Assembly (NCBI RefSeq): GCF_965230735.1
Contig: NZ_OZ246016.1
Span: 1,860,001-1,924,000 of the forward strand
Origin: Motiliproteus sp965230735
Lineage (GTDB): Bacteria; Pseudomonadota; Gammaproteobacteria; Pseudomonadales; Balneatricaceae
DNA length: 64,000 nucleotides
Reading direction: 5' to 3'
Shown: in pieces, positions 8,067 through 16,431 of the stretch
Position numbering within the stretch: position 1 is the stretch's first letter
Layout of the letters: every line of letters begins with the position of its first letter
Program-made: the position numbers and the translations under genes
The notes under the pieces: generated by a model
The model's database searches: none
Told to the model about the DNA's origin: nothing
What the model saw: the letters and a program-made list of their open reading frames with translations, nothing else

Positions 8067-10022
8067 TCAGCTGGCTTGAGCATCAAGCTGCAAGCGCGAC
8101 AGCGGGCTATCCATCAGGGCAAAGATCGCGCTGATCAGCTCACGCTCGACCGGCGTGATGACCTGATCCTGCTTGATGCAGAGCTCCAGTCCGCGGAGGA
8201 GACGGGGTTTGAGCAGCGGTTTGGCCAAACTGAGCTGGTTGACGGCGCGGATAAACCGGGTCGGATCACACTGTTCGGGGGGGAGCAGGGTCAGGTTGTA
8301 GAGGCCTGCGGCTCCGGCGCCTCGGTTAAAGGCCCGCTCGGTGTGCTCCTCATCCTGTTCACCCTGATGGGCCAGGGTCGACAGGATCAGCTGGTAGTCG
8401 CCGGCCAGTTGCTGGGGATCGTCGTAACGGGGCTCGCGGCGTTTGACCGGGCCGAATTCGGCGGCCAGGTAGTGCTGCACCAGCTGATAAAGGCACCACT
8501 CCAGCAACGAGGTATGCTGGTCAGCCCGGATCACCTTCATCAGGGTTTGTTTGAATTGCTGGTATTGCTGCTCGGACAGGGTTTTAAGCGCCGGCATGCA
8601 CAGTTCAGTCAGGCTCAGGTAATGGCTGCGGTGTAATTGGGCAATGGGCTCGAGCAGCTGCTGGCACTGCTGCGATAATCCGGGTACCGAGACCTGTTGC
8701 AGTAACTGCAGCTGTTGGTTGCGTTGTTCCGGTTGCTGGTGAATCAACAGCCCGAAGATGATGGCCATGGCGCCGAGCGGCTCGTGGGCCTGCTGCTTCA
8801 ACTCGACCGGCAGCGAGGCGATCTCCTGTCGGGTCTGTTCCAGCACCGATGGCTGGTCCAGATCCAGAACCGGGCCTCCGGCCAGTACCACACCGGCAGC
8901 CAGCGCCTGGCGACGTTTCTGCGCCTGTTGCTGTTCACGGGCTTGCTGGCGCTGTTTACGGGCTTCAACCTGGCTCGGTTTGGGGTAGATGTAGCTGCCG
9001 TCCCAATCGGGCTCAAGCCGAAAGATTCGGTCCAGCAACGGTGGATGGGTGGCGTACAAACCTGTCAGGTGGCTCAGGGAACGCCCGAAGAACAGGTGGC
9101 TGACCTGATCCGCCTGGGAACTGTGTATCTCGGCACGGCCGCTATGCCCGCCGATCACCTTCAGTGCCTCGGCGATTCCTTGCGGGTTGCGGGTGAACTG
9201 AACCGCCGAGGCATCGGCCAGGTATTCGCGCTGACGGTTGACCGAGGCTTTGATCAAACGGCCGAAAAAATTCCCCATCCATCCCACTAGCAACAGCCCC
9301 AGCCCCAGCAGCATCAGCTGCGGTCCGCTCTTGTTGTTTGAGCTGGAGCGGCTCCGGGGGCCGTAGCGCAGCAGGATCTCACCGATGGCGCCGATAAAGA
9401 CGATACCGTGCAGCAAGGAGATCAGGCGGATGTTGAGGCGCATATCACCATTGAGGATATGGCTGAACTCGTGCGCGATAACCCCCTGCAGTTGGTCCCG
9501 GTCGAGGCTCTCGATGGCGCCCTGAGTCAGGCCGATCACCGCATCGGAGGGTTGGTTGCCGGCGGCAAAGGCGTTGATCCCCAGCTCATGGCTCAGCAGG
9601 TAGACCGGCGGTACCGGCATACCGGATGCCAGCGCCATCTCCTCGACCACGTTCAGCGCCATCTTCTGTTGCGGATCATCGGTATTGGGGTGGATACGCT
9701 GGCCGTGCAGTGACTCGGCAACGGCCTTACCGCCTTCAGAGAGTTGCAACTGCTTGTAGAGGCAAGCACTGCCGACGACCGCACAAACCAGCAGGCTGAT
9801 CAGACCGAAGCGTTCCCAGTTGAACTGCTCCAGCAGCGGACCGACACCCTGGTAGAACAGCGTGGCGACGTCGCCATCGACGGTTCCCACCAGGCCCCAG
9901 AGGCAGAGCATCACCGCCAGGTTGGTGACCAGGATCAGTGCAGTGACCGCGAGTAGAAAGAGCAGGATCAGCAGGCCCGTATTGCGGCGGGCCTGATCCT
10001 GTTGGGCGAAAAAATCGACCAT
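8067..10022 (-). CDS. M48-family membrane metalloprotease with long C-terminal region
   Basis: A 651-residue protein. Two membrane segments near residues 15-48 and 72-90 precede an HtpX-like protease domain with the zinc motif HEFSH at 184-188 and the third ligand in REYLADASA near 266; two more hydrophobic segments lie between them. The C-terminal 300 residues, starting with a Gln/Arg-rich stretch (KQRQQAREQQQAQKRR), are helical and not part of the classical HtpX protease, which is about 290 residues. It is coded 13 bases after lemA; LemA plus M48 protease pairs are common. It probably cleaves membrane proteins in envelope quality control. Confidence 0.9.
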   Translation of the reverse strand: MVDFFAQQDQARRNTGLLILLFLLAVTALILVTNLAVMLCLWGLVGTVDGDVATLFYQGVGPLLEQFNWERFGLISLLVCAVVGSACLYKQLQLSEGGKAVAESLHGQRIHPNTDDPQQKMALNVVEEMALASGMPVPPVYLLSHELGINAFAAGNQPSDAVIGLTQGAIESLDRDQLQGVIAHEFSHILNGDMRLNIRLISLLHGIVFIGAIGEILLRYGPRSRSSSNNKSGPQLMLLGLGLLLVGWMGNFFGRLIKASVNRQREYLADASAVQFTRNPQGIAEALKVIGGHSGRAEIHSSQADQVSHLFFGRSLSHLTGLYATHPPLLDRIFRLEPDWDGSYIYPKPSQVEARKQRQQAREQQQAQKRRQALAAGVVLAGGPVLDLDQPSVLEQTRQEIASLPVELKQQAHEPLGAMAIIFGLLIHQQPEQRNQQLQLLQQVSVPGLSQQCQQLLEPIAQLHRSHYLSLTELCMPALKTLSEQQYQQFKQTLMKVIRADQHTSLLEWCLYQLVQHYLAAEFGPVKRREPRYDDPQQLAGDYQLILSTLAHQGEQDEEHTERAFNRGAGAAGLYNLTLLPPEQCDPTRFIRAVNQLSLAKPLLKPRLLRGLELCIKQDQVITPVERELISAIFALMDSPLSRLQLDAQAS

Positions 10023-10035
10023 GCTTCAGCTCTGG

Positions 10036-10632
10036 CTAGAACGAGACTTTCGGGGCGGCCTGGATCTGGGCGCTGTCTTCAAACTCCAACAGGGTGGCGT
10101 CCTGCGCGTGACCAAAGGTCGGGGCAAAAAAGACCGGTGGGAAGCTGCGTCGGTAGGTGTTGTAGCCGGTGACCGCATCGTTAAACGCCTGACGTGCGAA
10201 GGCGACCCGGTTTTCGGTGCTGGTCAGCTCCTCGGACAGCTGCATCATATTCTCGTTGGCTTTCAGGTCTGGATAGTCTTCCATCACGAAGTTGAGCTTA
10301 CCCAGGGCTGAACTCAGCGCCCCTTCGGCGCCGGCCAGTCTACCGATGGCTCCGGCACTGCCGGGATCTGCGGCGGCGCCTTTGAGCAGCGCCGAGGCTT
10401 CGTTGCGAGCTTGGATGACGGCTTCGAGGGTTTCGCGCTCGTGGGCCATGTAGCCTTTGGCGGTTTCGACCAGGTTGGGAATCAGATCATAACGGCGCTT
10501 GAGTTGAACCTCGATCTGACTGAACGCGTTTAGATGACGCTGACGAAGAGCCACCAGTCGGTTGTAGATCGAGACGATATAAACCACGATCGCGGCGACG
10601 ATGACTAAGAAGACGATAGTACCGATTTCCAT
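10036..10632 (-). CDS. lemA: LemA family protein
   Basis: A 198-residue LemA-type protein: one N-terminal membrane helix (residues 4-24), then the family block YNRLVALRQRHLNAFSQIEV and LKRRYDLIPNLVETAKGY, and the C-terminal YNTYRRSFPPVFFAPTFG. An in-frame extension to 10716 adds 28 residues with no hydrophobic character, so the ATG at 10632 is chosen. It precedes the M48 protease gene and is probably co-transcribed with it. LemA proteins are inner-membrane coiled-coil proteins of unclear molecular role. Confidence 0.92.
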   Translation of the reverse strand: MEIGTIVFLVIVAAIVVYIVSIYNRLVALRQRHLNAFSQIEVQLKRRYDLIPNLVETAKGYMAHERETLEAVIQARNEASALLKGAAADPGSAGAIGRLAGAEGALSSALGKLNFVMEDYPDLKANENMMQLSEELTSTENRVAFARQAFNDAVTGYNTYRRSFPPVFFAPTFGHAQDATLLEFEDSAQIQAAPKVSF

Positions 10633-10855
10633 ATGCGGCCTCGCTGGATGAGTGGAAAACCATGGTATATCACAGATTTCGGTCAGCTGGCGGGGCGGGG
10701 GACCGAAACTGAGCATTTGTTGCGTTGGATCAGTACCAGTCCCGGAACAGACGCTGCCGCTGGCAACTTGCTTGTCCGATCCGACCGAGCTGGCGCAATC
10801 TTCATCGGCCGCTATAATCGCGGCTCCGTCCCTTAATCCCGCAGGTTGTCACTCG

Positions 10856-11728
10856 GTGAAATCAGATTCTAGCTCTCGTCCGACCAAGTTTGTCGGCGCC
10901 CATGTCAGCGCCGCCGGCGGCGTTCAGAATGCCCCCCTCAATGCCGCTGAACTCGGTGCCCGTGCTTTTGCGCTGTTTACCAAAAATCAGCGTCGCTGGG
11001 AGGCCAAGCCGTTGACCGAGGCGGCGATCGAGCAGTTTAAGGCCAACTGCGACGCGGCTGGTTTCGGTCCGGATCAGATTTTGCCCCACGACTCCTACCT
11101 GATCAATCTCGGGCATCCGGATCGGGAAGGGCTGGAGAAATCCCGAGCGGCTTTTATCGATGAGCTGCAGCGCTGCGCGCAGTTGGGACTGACCTTGTTG
11201 AACTTCCATCCCGGTAGCCACCTGAACCGGATCGATGAGGATGCCTGTCTGGATCGGGTCGCCGAGTCGATCAATATCGCCCTGGATCGGGTTGAGGGGG
11301 TGACGGCGGTGATCGAGAATACCGCCGGGCAGGGCAGTAACCTGGGCCACCGGTTCGAGCAGTTGGCGCGGATTATCGATGGCGTGGAAGACCAGAGCCG
11401 GGTCGGCGTCTGTCTGGATACCTGCCACACCTTTGTCGCCGGCTATGATTTGCGTGGCCTGGACGCGTGCCGAAAAACCTTTGCGGATTTTGAGCGTATC
11501 GTCGGCTTTGAGTATCTACGCGGAATGCACCTGAACGATGCCAAGGTCGATTTTGCCACTCGGGTCGATCGCCATCACAGCCTGGGCCAGGGCTATATCG
11601 GTTGGGACTGCTTCGAGTTCATCATGCGCGATCCGAGGTTTGACGGGATTCCGATGGTACTGGAGACCATCGATTCGTCGATCTGGGCCGACGAGATACG
11701 CGCGCTCTATCAGCTCCAGCATCAATAA
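10856..11728 (+). CDS. nfo: endonuclease IV (AP endonuclease)
   Basis: A TIM-barrel AP endonuclease of 290 residues that cuts 5' of abasic sites in base-excision repair using three zinc ions. Family blocks seen: KFVGAHVSAAGGVQNAP at the start, LPHDSYLINLG, LNFHPGSHL, VIENTAGQG, VGVCLDTCHTFVAGYD, MHLNDAK, DRHHSLGQG and the final VLETI. The start is taken as GTG at 10856 because the conserved family N terminus follows within ten residues; an upstream extension reaches into the promoter region, where TATAAT occurs at 10813-10818. It is divergent from lemA. Confidence 0.95.
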   Translation: MKSDSSSRPTKFVGAHVSAAGGVQNAPLNAAELGARAFALFTKNQRRWEAKPLTEAAIEQFKANCDAAGFGPDQILPHDSYLINLGHPDREGLEKSRAAFIDELQRCAQLGLTLLNFHPGSHLNRIDEDACLDRVAESINIALDRVEGVTAVIENTAGQGSNLGHRFEQLARIIDGVEDQSRVGVCLDTCHTFVAGYDLRGLDACRKTFADFERIVGFEYLRGMHLNDAKVDFATRVDRHHSLGQGYIGWDCFEFIMRDPRFDGIPMVLETIDSSIWADEIRALYQLQHQ

Positions 11729-11745
11729 CGATGCCGTTGCTGTTC

Positions 11746-12279
11746 TCAGTCTGTGGAGCCTTGCTGGCGGCTGGGACTGAGTCGGTAGATGACGACTGAG
11801 ACTATCGCCAACAGGCCGATCGAACCAAGGCTGAAAAGCGGCGCGAGATCTTTATAGAGGCAGAGATAAAACGCCAGTAACAAGGGCACCGAACAGAGAG
11901 CGATGTAGTAGAGCTTGATCAGGCTGGTGGCTCGACCGCCCGGTTGAGTCTTGGTGATCGCCTGGTGTATCTGGGGGAATTCGGGGTGCTGGTGTTCGAT
12001 CGCCCGGCGCTGTTCGAACCAGGCATTGAGCATCTTCTGATAGATCTGGATATCAAGAATCCACAGCGTGAAGATACCGACCGAGCCGGCCCAGCAAAGC
12101 AGCACGGTCAGGTTCGCAATGTTCAGGCTCTGGTCGATCGTCTTGGTGATCAGAAAGCCGACCCCGGCAAAGGTCGCCAGCAGCCAGGTGGACGCCAGGG
12201 TCCGTATCTTGAAGCACAGGTTGTTGAAGTGATGCTCCGCCTCGGTGATGGTCTTGATCAGCTCCCAATGATCGTTCAT
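11746..12279 (-). CDS. four-helix membrane protein of unknown function
   Basis: A 177-residue inner-membrane protein with hydrophobic segments near residues 31-46, 57-76, 122-140 and 147-165 and a charged cytoplasmic loop between the second and third. No recognised family. Its ATG overlaps the stop of the TPR protein gene by four bases, so it is translationally coupled to it and is the last gene of a three-gene cluster. It probably acts with the TPR protein; no function can be assigned. Confidence 0.75.
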   Translation of the reverse strand: MNDHWELIKTITEAEHHFNNLCFKIRTLASTWLLATFAGVGFLITKTIDQSLNIANLTVLLCWAGSVGIFTLWILDIQIYQKMLNAWFEQRRAIEHQHPEFPQIHQAITKTQPGGRATSLIKLYYIALCSVPLLLAFYLCLYKDLAPLFSLGSIGLLAIVSVVIYRLSPSRQQGSTD

Positions 12280-13097
12280 GTCTCTTCACTGTGAATATCG
12301 AAGTTCTTGCAGACCCGATTCAGTTCACCGTCCCGGCGTAGCACGTTGCGGTTTTGGCTGAGCAGCTCCCGGCTGCGTAACTTGAGTGCGTCGATCGCCT
12401 CGGTGTCGTTGGAAACGCAGTAGGATTTGAACAGGTTGATCACCACATTGAGGCGATCGGGCTCGATCCGAAGGGCGTTCTCCAGGGTTTCGATGGAACC
12501 GGCATGGTCGCCGATGCGGTACTGGGCATAGCCTTTGAATTCCTGCACCCGGGCACTGTCGGGGACGATCTCCAAGGCTTTGTCGTACTCCTTGATCGCG
12601 TTTTCAAAGTCGCCCTGACGCCGGTAGCTGATGCCGGAATTGATATGTTGCTTGGCTTGGCTGAGTCGTTCCTGGCGTTGGATGTTGGCCAGGTAGGTAT
12701 TGGCGGTGTCGGAGCTGACCGCCCACTGGTTGGAGAAGTAGGATTTGGCGACCTGCGGATTGCCCTCGGCATACTCCAGCAGCCCCAGATTGTTGGAGAT
12801 CTTTTTGACCAGCTTGTCGTCACCGGTGGTTTGGGCCTGCTCGAATGCGCGTTGCAGGTATTCCCGGGCCCGTTGGATATCCCCGAGGTTGTAATAGGTC
12901 CAACCGATCGCATTGCCGACGGTGGCCTGATCATGGGTGGTTTCGGCTAGCGGCTCGGCTTGGCGCAACAGGATCAGGGCTTCGCTGTAATTGGCGGAGT
13001 GAAAGGCCTGTCCGGCGCGTCCGAGCGATTCGGTGAAATCGGCCTGCGCTTGGGCGGGGATAATCAGGCTAAGTAACAACACGATGATCGGTTTCAT
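12276..13097 (-). CDS. exported TPR-repeat protein
   Basis: A 273-residue protein with a signal peptide (residues 1-19, AQAQA cleavage region) followed by TPR units: a first set near residues 25-105 (AGQAFHSANYSEALILLRQA, GWTYYNLGDIQRAREYLQRA) and a second near 150-225 (ISYRRQGDFENAIKEYDKAL, GYAQYRIGDHAGSIETLENA). TPRs are protein-binding scaffolds, so this is probably a periplasmic assembly factor for the two membrane proteins that flank it. It begins 14 bases after the upstream gene and overlaps the downstream one. Confidence 0.85.
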   Translation of the reverse strand: MKPIIVLLLSLIIPAQAQADFTESLGRAGQAFHSANYSEALILLRQAEPLAETTHDQATVGNAIGWTYYNLGDIQRAREYLQRAFEQAQTTGDDKLVKKISNNLGLLEYAEGNPQVAKSYFSNQWAVSSDTANTYLANIQRQERLSQAKQHINSGISYRRQGDFENAIKEYDKALEIVPDSARVQEFKGYAQYRIGDHAGSIETLENALRIEPDRLNVVINLFKSYCVSNDTEAIDALKLRSRELLSQNRNVLRRDGELNRVCKNFDIHSEET

Positions 13098-13111
13098 GCC
13101 ACGTATTCCCG

Positions 13112-13624
13112 TTAAAAACCTGAATCGGCGGAGTTATTGGCGTTGATCAGTACCAAGTCTTTGGTCACCAGCTTCTGATCCTCAAGCGTGAAGGTCAGCT
13201 CCTGAATCCGGTTGAGCAGTTTCTCGTAGGAGATCGAGATGTTGTGCTCGTCTTTGACCGACAGGGTGGCGCGTCCGGTGTCGCTCAGCTTCAGCGTCTC
13301 AGACTGATGGTGCACCAGCGGCGCGTAAGCGTGATCCAGCGGCGTAATCGCCAGAATGATCTTGCTCTCGGCCTGATAAAGCAGCAGGAACAGGCCGCCG
13401 GCGAAGAAGATCAGCGAGAACACCAGAAAATAGCGGGTGTTGTTGAGTTGCGAGGTGACCAGGCTTTTCCACTCTTTGTACATCTCGACACTGGGAAATT
13501 CGTCGGCCCGCTTGTCGAAGATCTTCGATTGCACATCGGAGGTGAGTTTGTAGCCCAGGAACAGCATCAGGAAGGCGAAACCGGTGACCCCGGTATTCAG
13601 GATGTCGACGATATTGATATCCAT
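13112..13624 (-). CDS. two-helix membrane protein of unknown function
   Basis: A 170-residue protein with membrane segments near residues 12-24 and 66-84 and a C-terminal, probably periplasmic domain of about 80 residues. The ATG at 13624 has GGGGA eight bases upstream; an in-frame extension of 28 residues lacks a ribosome site. It is first in the cluster with the TPR protein and the four-helix protein. No family recognised. Confidence 0.75.
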   Translation of the reverse strand: MDINIVDILNTGVTGFAFLMLFLGYKLTSDVQSKIFDKRADEFPSVEMYKEWKSLVTSQLNNTRYFLVFSLIFFAGGLFLLLYQAESKIILAITPLDHAYAPLVHHQSETLKLSDTGRATLSVKDEHNISISYEKLLNRIQELTFTLEDQKLVTKDLVLINANNSADSGF

Positions 13625-13783
13625 CTGGTTATCCCCACAAGTAGCCTGAATAACTGCCCGGCTGGATGGATAGCCGCTATCTAAGCGCTTGTAACTCTTA
13701 AGTTTCAAATGGTCGTTTACATGGCTGCTATTAATATAGCACCGCTTTTATCAACCATTTGCGGCATTGGTGATCGAAGGTTT

Positions 13784-14674
13784 TCAGCCGCTCACCGGGA
13801 TCAGATTCAACCGGCTGATCGATCGCTGCAGATCGTCCGGCCAGATCCAGAGCCGGTAGGGTTCGGGGATCTGCATATAAACGGTCGGGCCGTAGAGTCG
13901 CCGGTCACGCATATCGGCGCAGTAGCGCGACCGCCAACTGTTCCGTCGGGTCTCATTCAGGCGCTCGCCGTTGACCAGCTTCTGGGTGATCGAGTAGAGC
14001 TTTTCGCACATCCGGTATTCGTAGCCTGGCAACGACAGCGGCTCCTGATATTGTCCTCGCGCGGCGTTTTTGGCCGCCAGGGCCTGCTCCACAAACAGCG
14101 GTAGATCCCGTTCGCCGGGGATATTGGGAAACAGGATAAAGGGGGCCGCCCAGCCGCTCTCGACCATATTGAGGTTGAAGGTGGCTCGCTGGACCCGTGA
14201 CAGGGTGGCGATCTCACGGGTGCTGTAGGACGGCGAGACATAGGCCAGCAGGCGGCCGTAGCCATCGAATGGTGGCTCGGGGCTGCGCACAAACAGTTTG
14301 CGTTTTGAGCCCGAGGGTTTGGTCAGTCGCTGGTCGATAAGTTGCTGATAGTGCTCACCGGCTTGTTTGCCCTGTTGGAACTGCAGGGTGCCGGCATCGA
14401 TATCCGCCAGCTTGGGCAGAATGTATTGGGCGAAGCTGTCGCTGACCGGGGCCTGGCCCGCTTGAATCCAGCCCGCCAGTTGCTGGAATTGGGCATCGAT
14501 CTTGGCCGCACCAGCGGCGGATCGGGCGGTGGTCTCGGGCGTGTCGATCGACAGCATCCGGATCGGCATTCGGATATTGGGGGTGTCGCCGTCGGAGATG
14601 TCGGTCAGCGCTCGGGCGCCGAGCGATGGAAGGTTGGTGCCTTGCGGTGTCCATAGGATCTCAAGCTTATCCAT
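13784..14674 (-). CDS. staphylococcal-nuclease-fold protein with large insertion
   Basis: A 296-residue protein whose N-terminal DGDTPNIRMPIRMLSIDTPE matches the nuclease core: Asp of DGDT, then Arg, Asp-Thr and Glu in the order of staphylococcal nuclease Arg35, Asp40-Thr41 and Glu43. PPFDGYGRLLAYV supplies the Arg87 equivalent, but far more residues separate the two blocks than in the compact nuclease. No signal peptide, so it should be cytoplasmic. The ATG at 14674 follows AGGGGACC and is preferred to an upstream start at 14722. All catalytic positions are present, so it may be a calcium-dependent nuclease; substrate unknown. Confidence 0.75.
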   Translation of the reverse strand: MDKLEILWTPQGTNLPSLGARALTDISDGDTPNIRMPIRMLSIDTPETTARSAAGAAKIDAQFQQLAGWIQAGQAPVSDSFAQYILPKLADIDAGTLQFQQGKQAGEHYQQLIDQRLTKPSGSKRKLFVRSPEPPFDGYGRLLAYVSPSYSTREIATLSRVQRATFNLNMVESGWAAPFILFPNIPGERDLPLFVEQALAAKNAARGQYQEPLSLPGYEYRMCEKLYSITQKLVNGERLNETRRNSWRSRYCADMRDRRLYGPTVYMQIPEPYRLWIWPDDLQRSISRLNLIPVSG

Positions 14675-14770
14675 AAGGTCCCCTTGTCGGCTTGATAGTG
14701 CGGTTAAAGCGTTGAGCGGCAACCCTAAACGACGACACTCAACCGGTCGGCCCGCCGAGGTCGGCGCACG

Positions 14771-15256
14771 TTATCCAGGAATGGATTTGTGCATGATATA
14801 GCTATCCACATAACCGAGCTGGCGGTGGCGATAACCGCTGGGGATGGTGCCGATGATCTGGAATCCCAGCTTCTGCCATAAACGGATGGCGTCTTCGTTG
14901 GTAGAGACCACCGCGTTGAACTGCATCGCCTTGAACCCCAGTTCCCTCGCCATCTGCTGTGAATGTTCACAAAGTGCCGTGGCGATACCGCAACCCCGGG
15001 CGTGGGGACTGACCATATAGCCGCAATTGCAGATATGATCGCCGGGACCGGCGGCGTTGGGCTTGATGTAGTAGGAGCCGAGAACTTTTCCGTCCTCTAC
15101 GAAGGCCAGTGTCCTGAGCGGATCTAGGCACCAGAGCTGGTAAGCCTGCTCATAGCTCATGTCCGGATCGAAACTGTAGCTTTCCTGTGCGGTGATGATG
15201 GCCGAGAAGGTTGGCCAGAACTGCTCAAAATCCGCGGCGGTCATTTCCCTGATCAT
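14771..15256 (-). CDS. GNAT-family N-acetyltransferase
   Basis: A 161-residue GNAT protein. The acetyl-CoA-binding block is GYMVSPHARGCGIATALCEH near residues 85-104, followed by AMQFNAVVSTNEDAIRLWQK and GFQIIGTIP, the usual motif B and C-terminal strands. Domain length and order are normal. The substrate is unknown and the neighbours give no hint. Confidence 0.88.
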   Translation of the reverse strand: MIREMTAADFEQFWPTFSAIITAQESYSFDPDMSYEQAYQLWCLDPLRTLAFVEDGKVLGSYYIKPNAAGPGDHICNCGYMVSPHARGCGIATALCEHSQQMARELGFKAMQFNAVVSTNEDAIRLWQKLGFQIIGTIPSGYRHRQLGYVDSYIMHKSIPG

Positions 15257-15394
15257 GGAGTCTCCAGATCGTCGTACCCATACCCAGATTCAGCATAGCC
15301 GCTGTAACGCGGTTGTACCCAGTATTATCGATCGGACTTCGAAGCGAGGGAGAGAAATGGAGGAATAGAGATGAGCAGGGGGAAGATCTGCCGC

Positions 15395-16342
15395 TCAGGC
15401 GCAGCAGATCATTCGCTCGTCTTCAAAGCCTGGATAGGGTTGGCCATCCAGGGCGGCGCTGATGGCATTGAGCACCAGCCACTTCTTGGCACACCAGCCT
15501 GGCGCCAGCAGGATGTCGGGTTCGGCGGTGCCGGTCAAACGGTGGTAGACCAGTTCCGGTGGACTGCGGCGAATGATTTCGACGCAGGCTTCGATATAGT
15601 CGTCGAATCCGAGGGTGGTGAACTCGCCCCGGTTCCACTGGCGAGCCAGTTGGGTGCCTTTGACCACATGCAACGGGTGCAGCTTCATCCCCTGGGTGGC
15701 GGTACTGGCCTGGCCCAGCTCCACGACCCGATCGAAACTGGCAACGCTGTCCATCGCCGTTTCGCCGGGCAGACCGACGATCAGGTGGGTGCAGACCTGC
15801 AGCTCGCGCAGTCGCGCCCGCTCGATCGCATCCTGATATTCGTCCCAGCCGTGGCCGCGGTTGACCCGCTCCAGGCTGTGATCGTTGGCCGATTGCAGCC
15901 CCAGCTCCAGCCAGACTTCGTGGCCCTGCTCCTGGTAGGAGGCCAGCAGATCCAATACCGGGTCCGGTACGCAGTCGGGACGGGTGCCGACCGACAGGCC
16001 GATTACATCCGGCTCGCAAAGCGCATCGTCATAGAGCTCTTTGAGGTAGTTAATATCGGCGTAGGTGTTGGTGTAGGCCTGGAAGTAGGCCAGGTAGTGG
16101 TTGGCGCCGGTCCGCTTGCGGATCACCTGGCGTCCCGCTTCGATCTGCGAGGCGACCGTCGGCGGTTGTTTGGCGTTGGGGGCGAAGGAGCTGTTGTTAC
16201 AGAAGGTACAGCCGCCCAGCCCCTTGGTGCCGTCGCGGTTGGGGCAGGTAAAGCTGGCGTTGAGCGCCAGCTTATGAACCCGGTACCCGTATTTTTGCTG
16301 CATGTGGCGGCCAAAGGTATTGACCTGTGCCGATAACTGCAT
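15395..16342 (-). CDS. TIGR01212-type radical SAM protein (YhcC-like)
   Basis: A 315-residue radical SAM protein. The cluster motif is unusual for radical SAM, CX11CX2C (CPNRDGTKGLGGCTFC near residues 30-45), as in the TIGR01212/YhcC family related to Elp3. Conserved blocks include YFQAYTNTYA, IGLSVGTRPDCVPD, LELGLQSANDHSLERVNRGH and HLIVGLPGE. The SAM-bound 4Fe-4S cluster would start radical chemistry; the family substrate is not established. Stand-alone gene with a 22-bp palindrome downstream of the thiC end in its 5' region. Confidence 0.9.
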   Translation of the reverse strand: MQLSAQVNTFGRHMQQKYGYRVHKLALNASFTCPNRDGTKGLGGCTFCNNSSFAPNAKQPPTVASQIEAGRQVIRKRTGANHYLAYFQAYTNTYADINYLKELYDDALCEPDVIGLSVGTRPDCVPDPVLDLLASYQEQGHEVWLELGLQSANDHSLERVNRGHGWDEYQDAIERARLRELQVCTHLIVGLPGETAMDSVASFDRVVELGQASTATQGMKLHPLHVVKGTQLARQWNRGEFTTLGFDDYIEACVEIIRRSPPELVYHRLTGTAEPDILLAPGWCAKKWLVLNAISAALDGQPYPGFEDERMICCA

Positions 16343-16391
16343 GACGTCGGCTCACTATGTGTCGGTGCGAGGTTGTGGTAACCGTTGCGTG

Positions 16392-16413
16392 CCGGTCGGC
16401 ACGTGCCGACCGG
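16392..16413. promoter_or_regulatory. 22-bp perfect palindrome between thiC and the radical SAM gene
   Basis: The 22 bases at 16392-16413 are their own reverse complement with no spacer (half site CCGGTCGGCAC). It sits 50 bases upstream of the radical SAM start and 19 bases past the thiC stop. It may be an operator; without a loop or T run it is a poor terminator. Confidence 0.5.
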
Positions 16414-16431
16414 GTCACGCGGGTTAGTGGA

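Noticed and set aside
10768..10818. Promoter with TTGCTT and TATAAT before endonuclease IV
   Set aside because: The TATAAT at 10813 is good but the TTGCTT is 39 bases away, too far for a sigma-70 pair; only the -10-like hexamer is noted.
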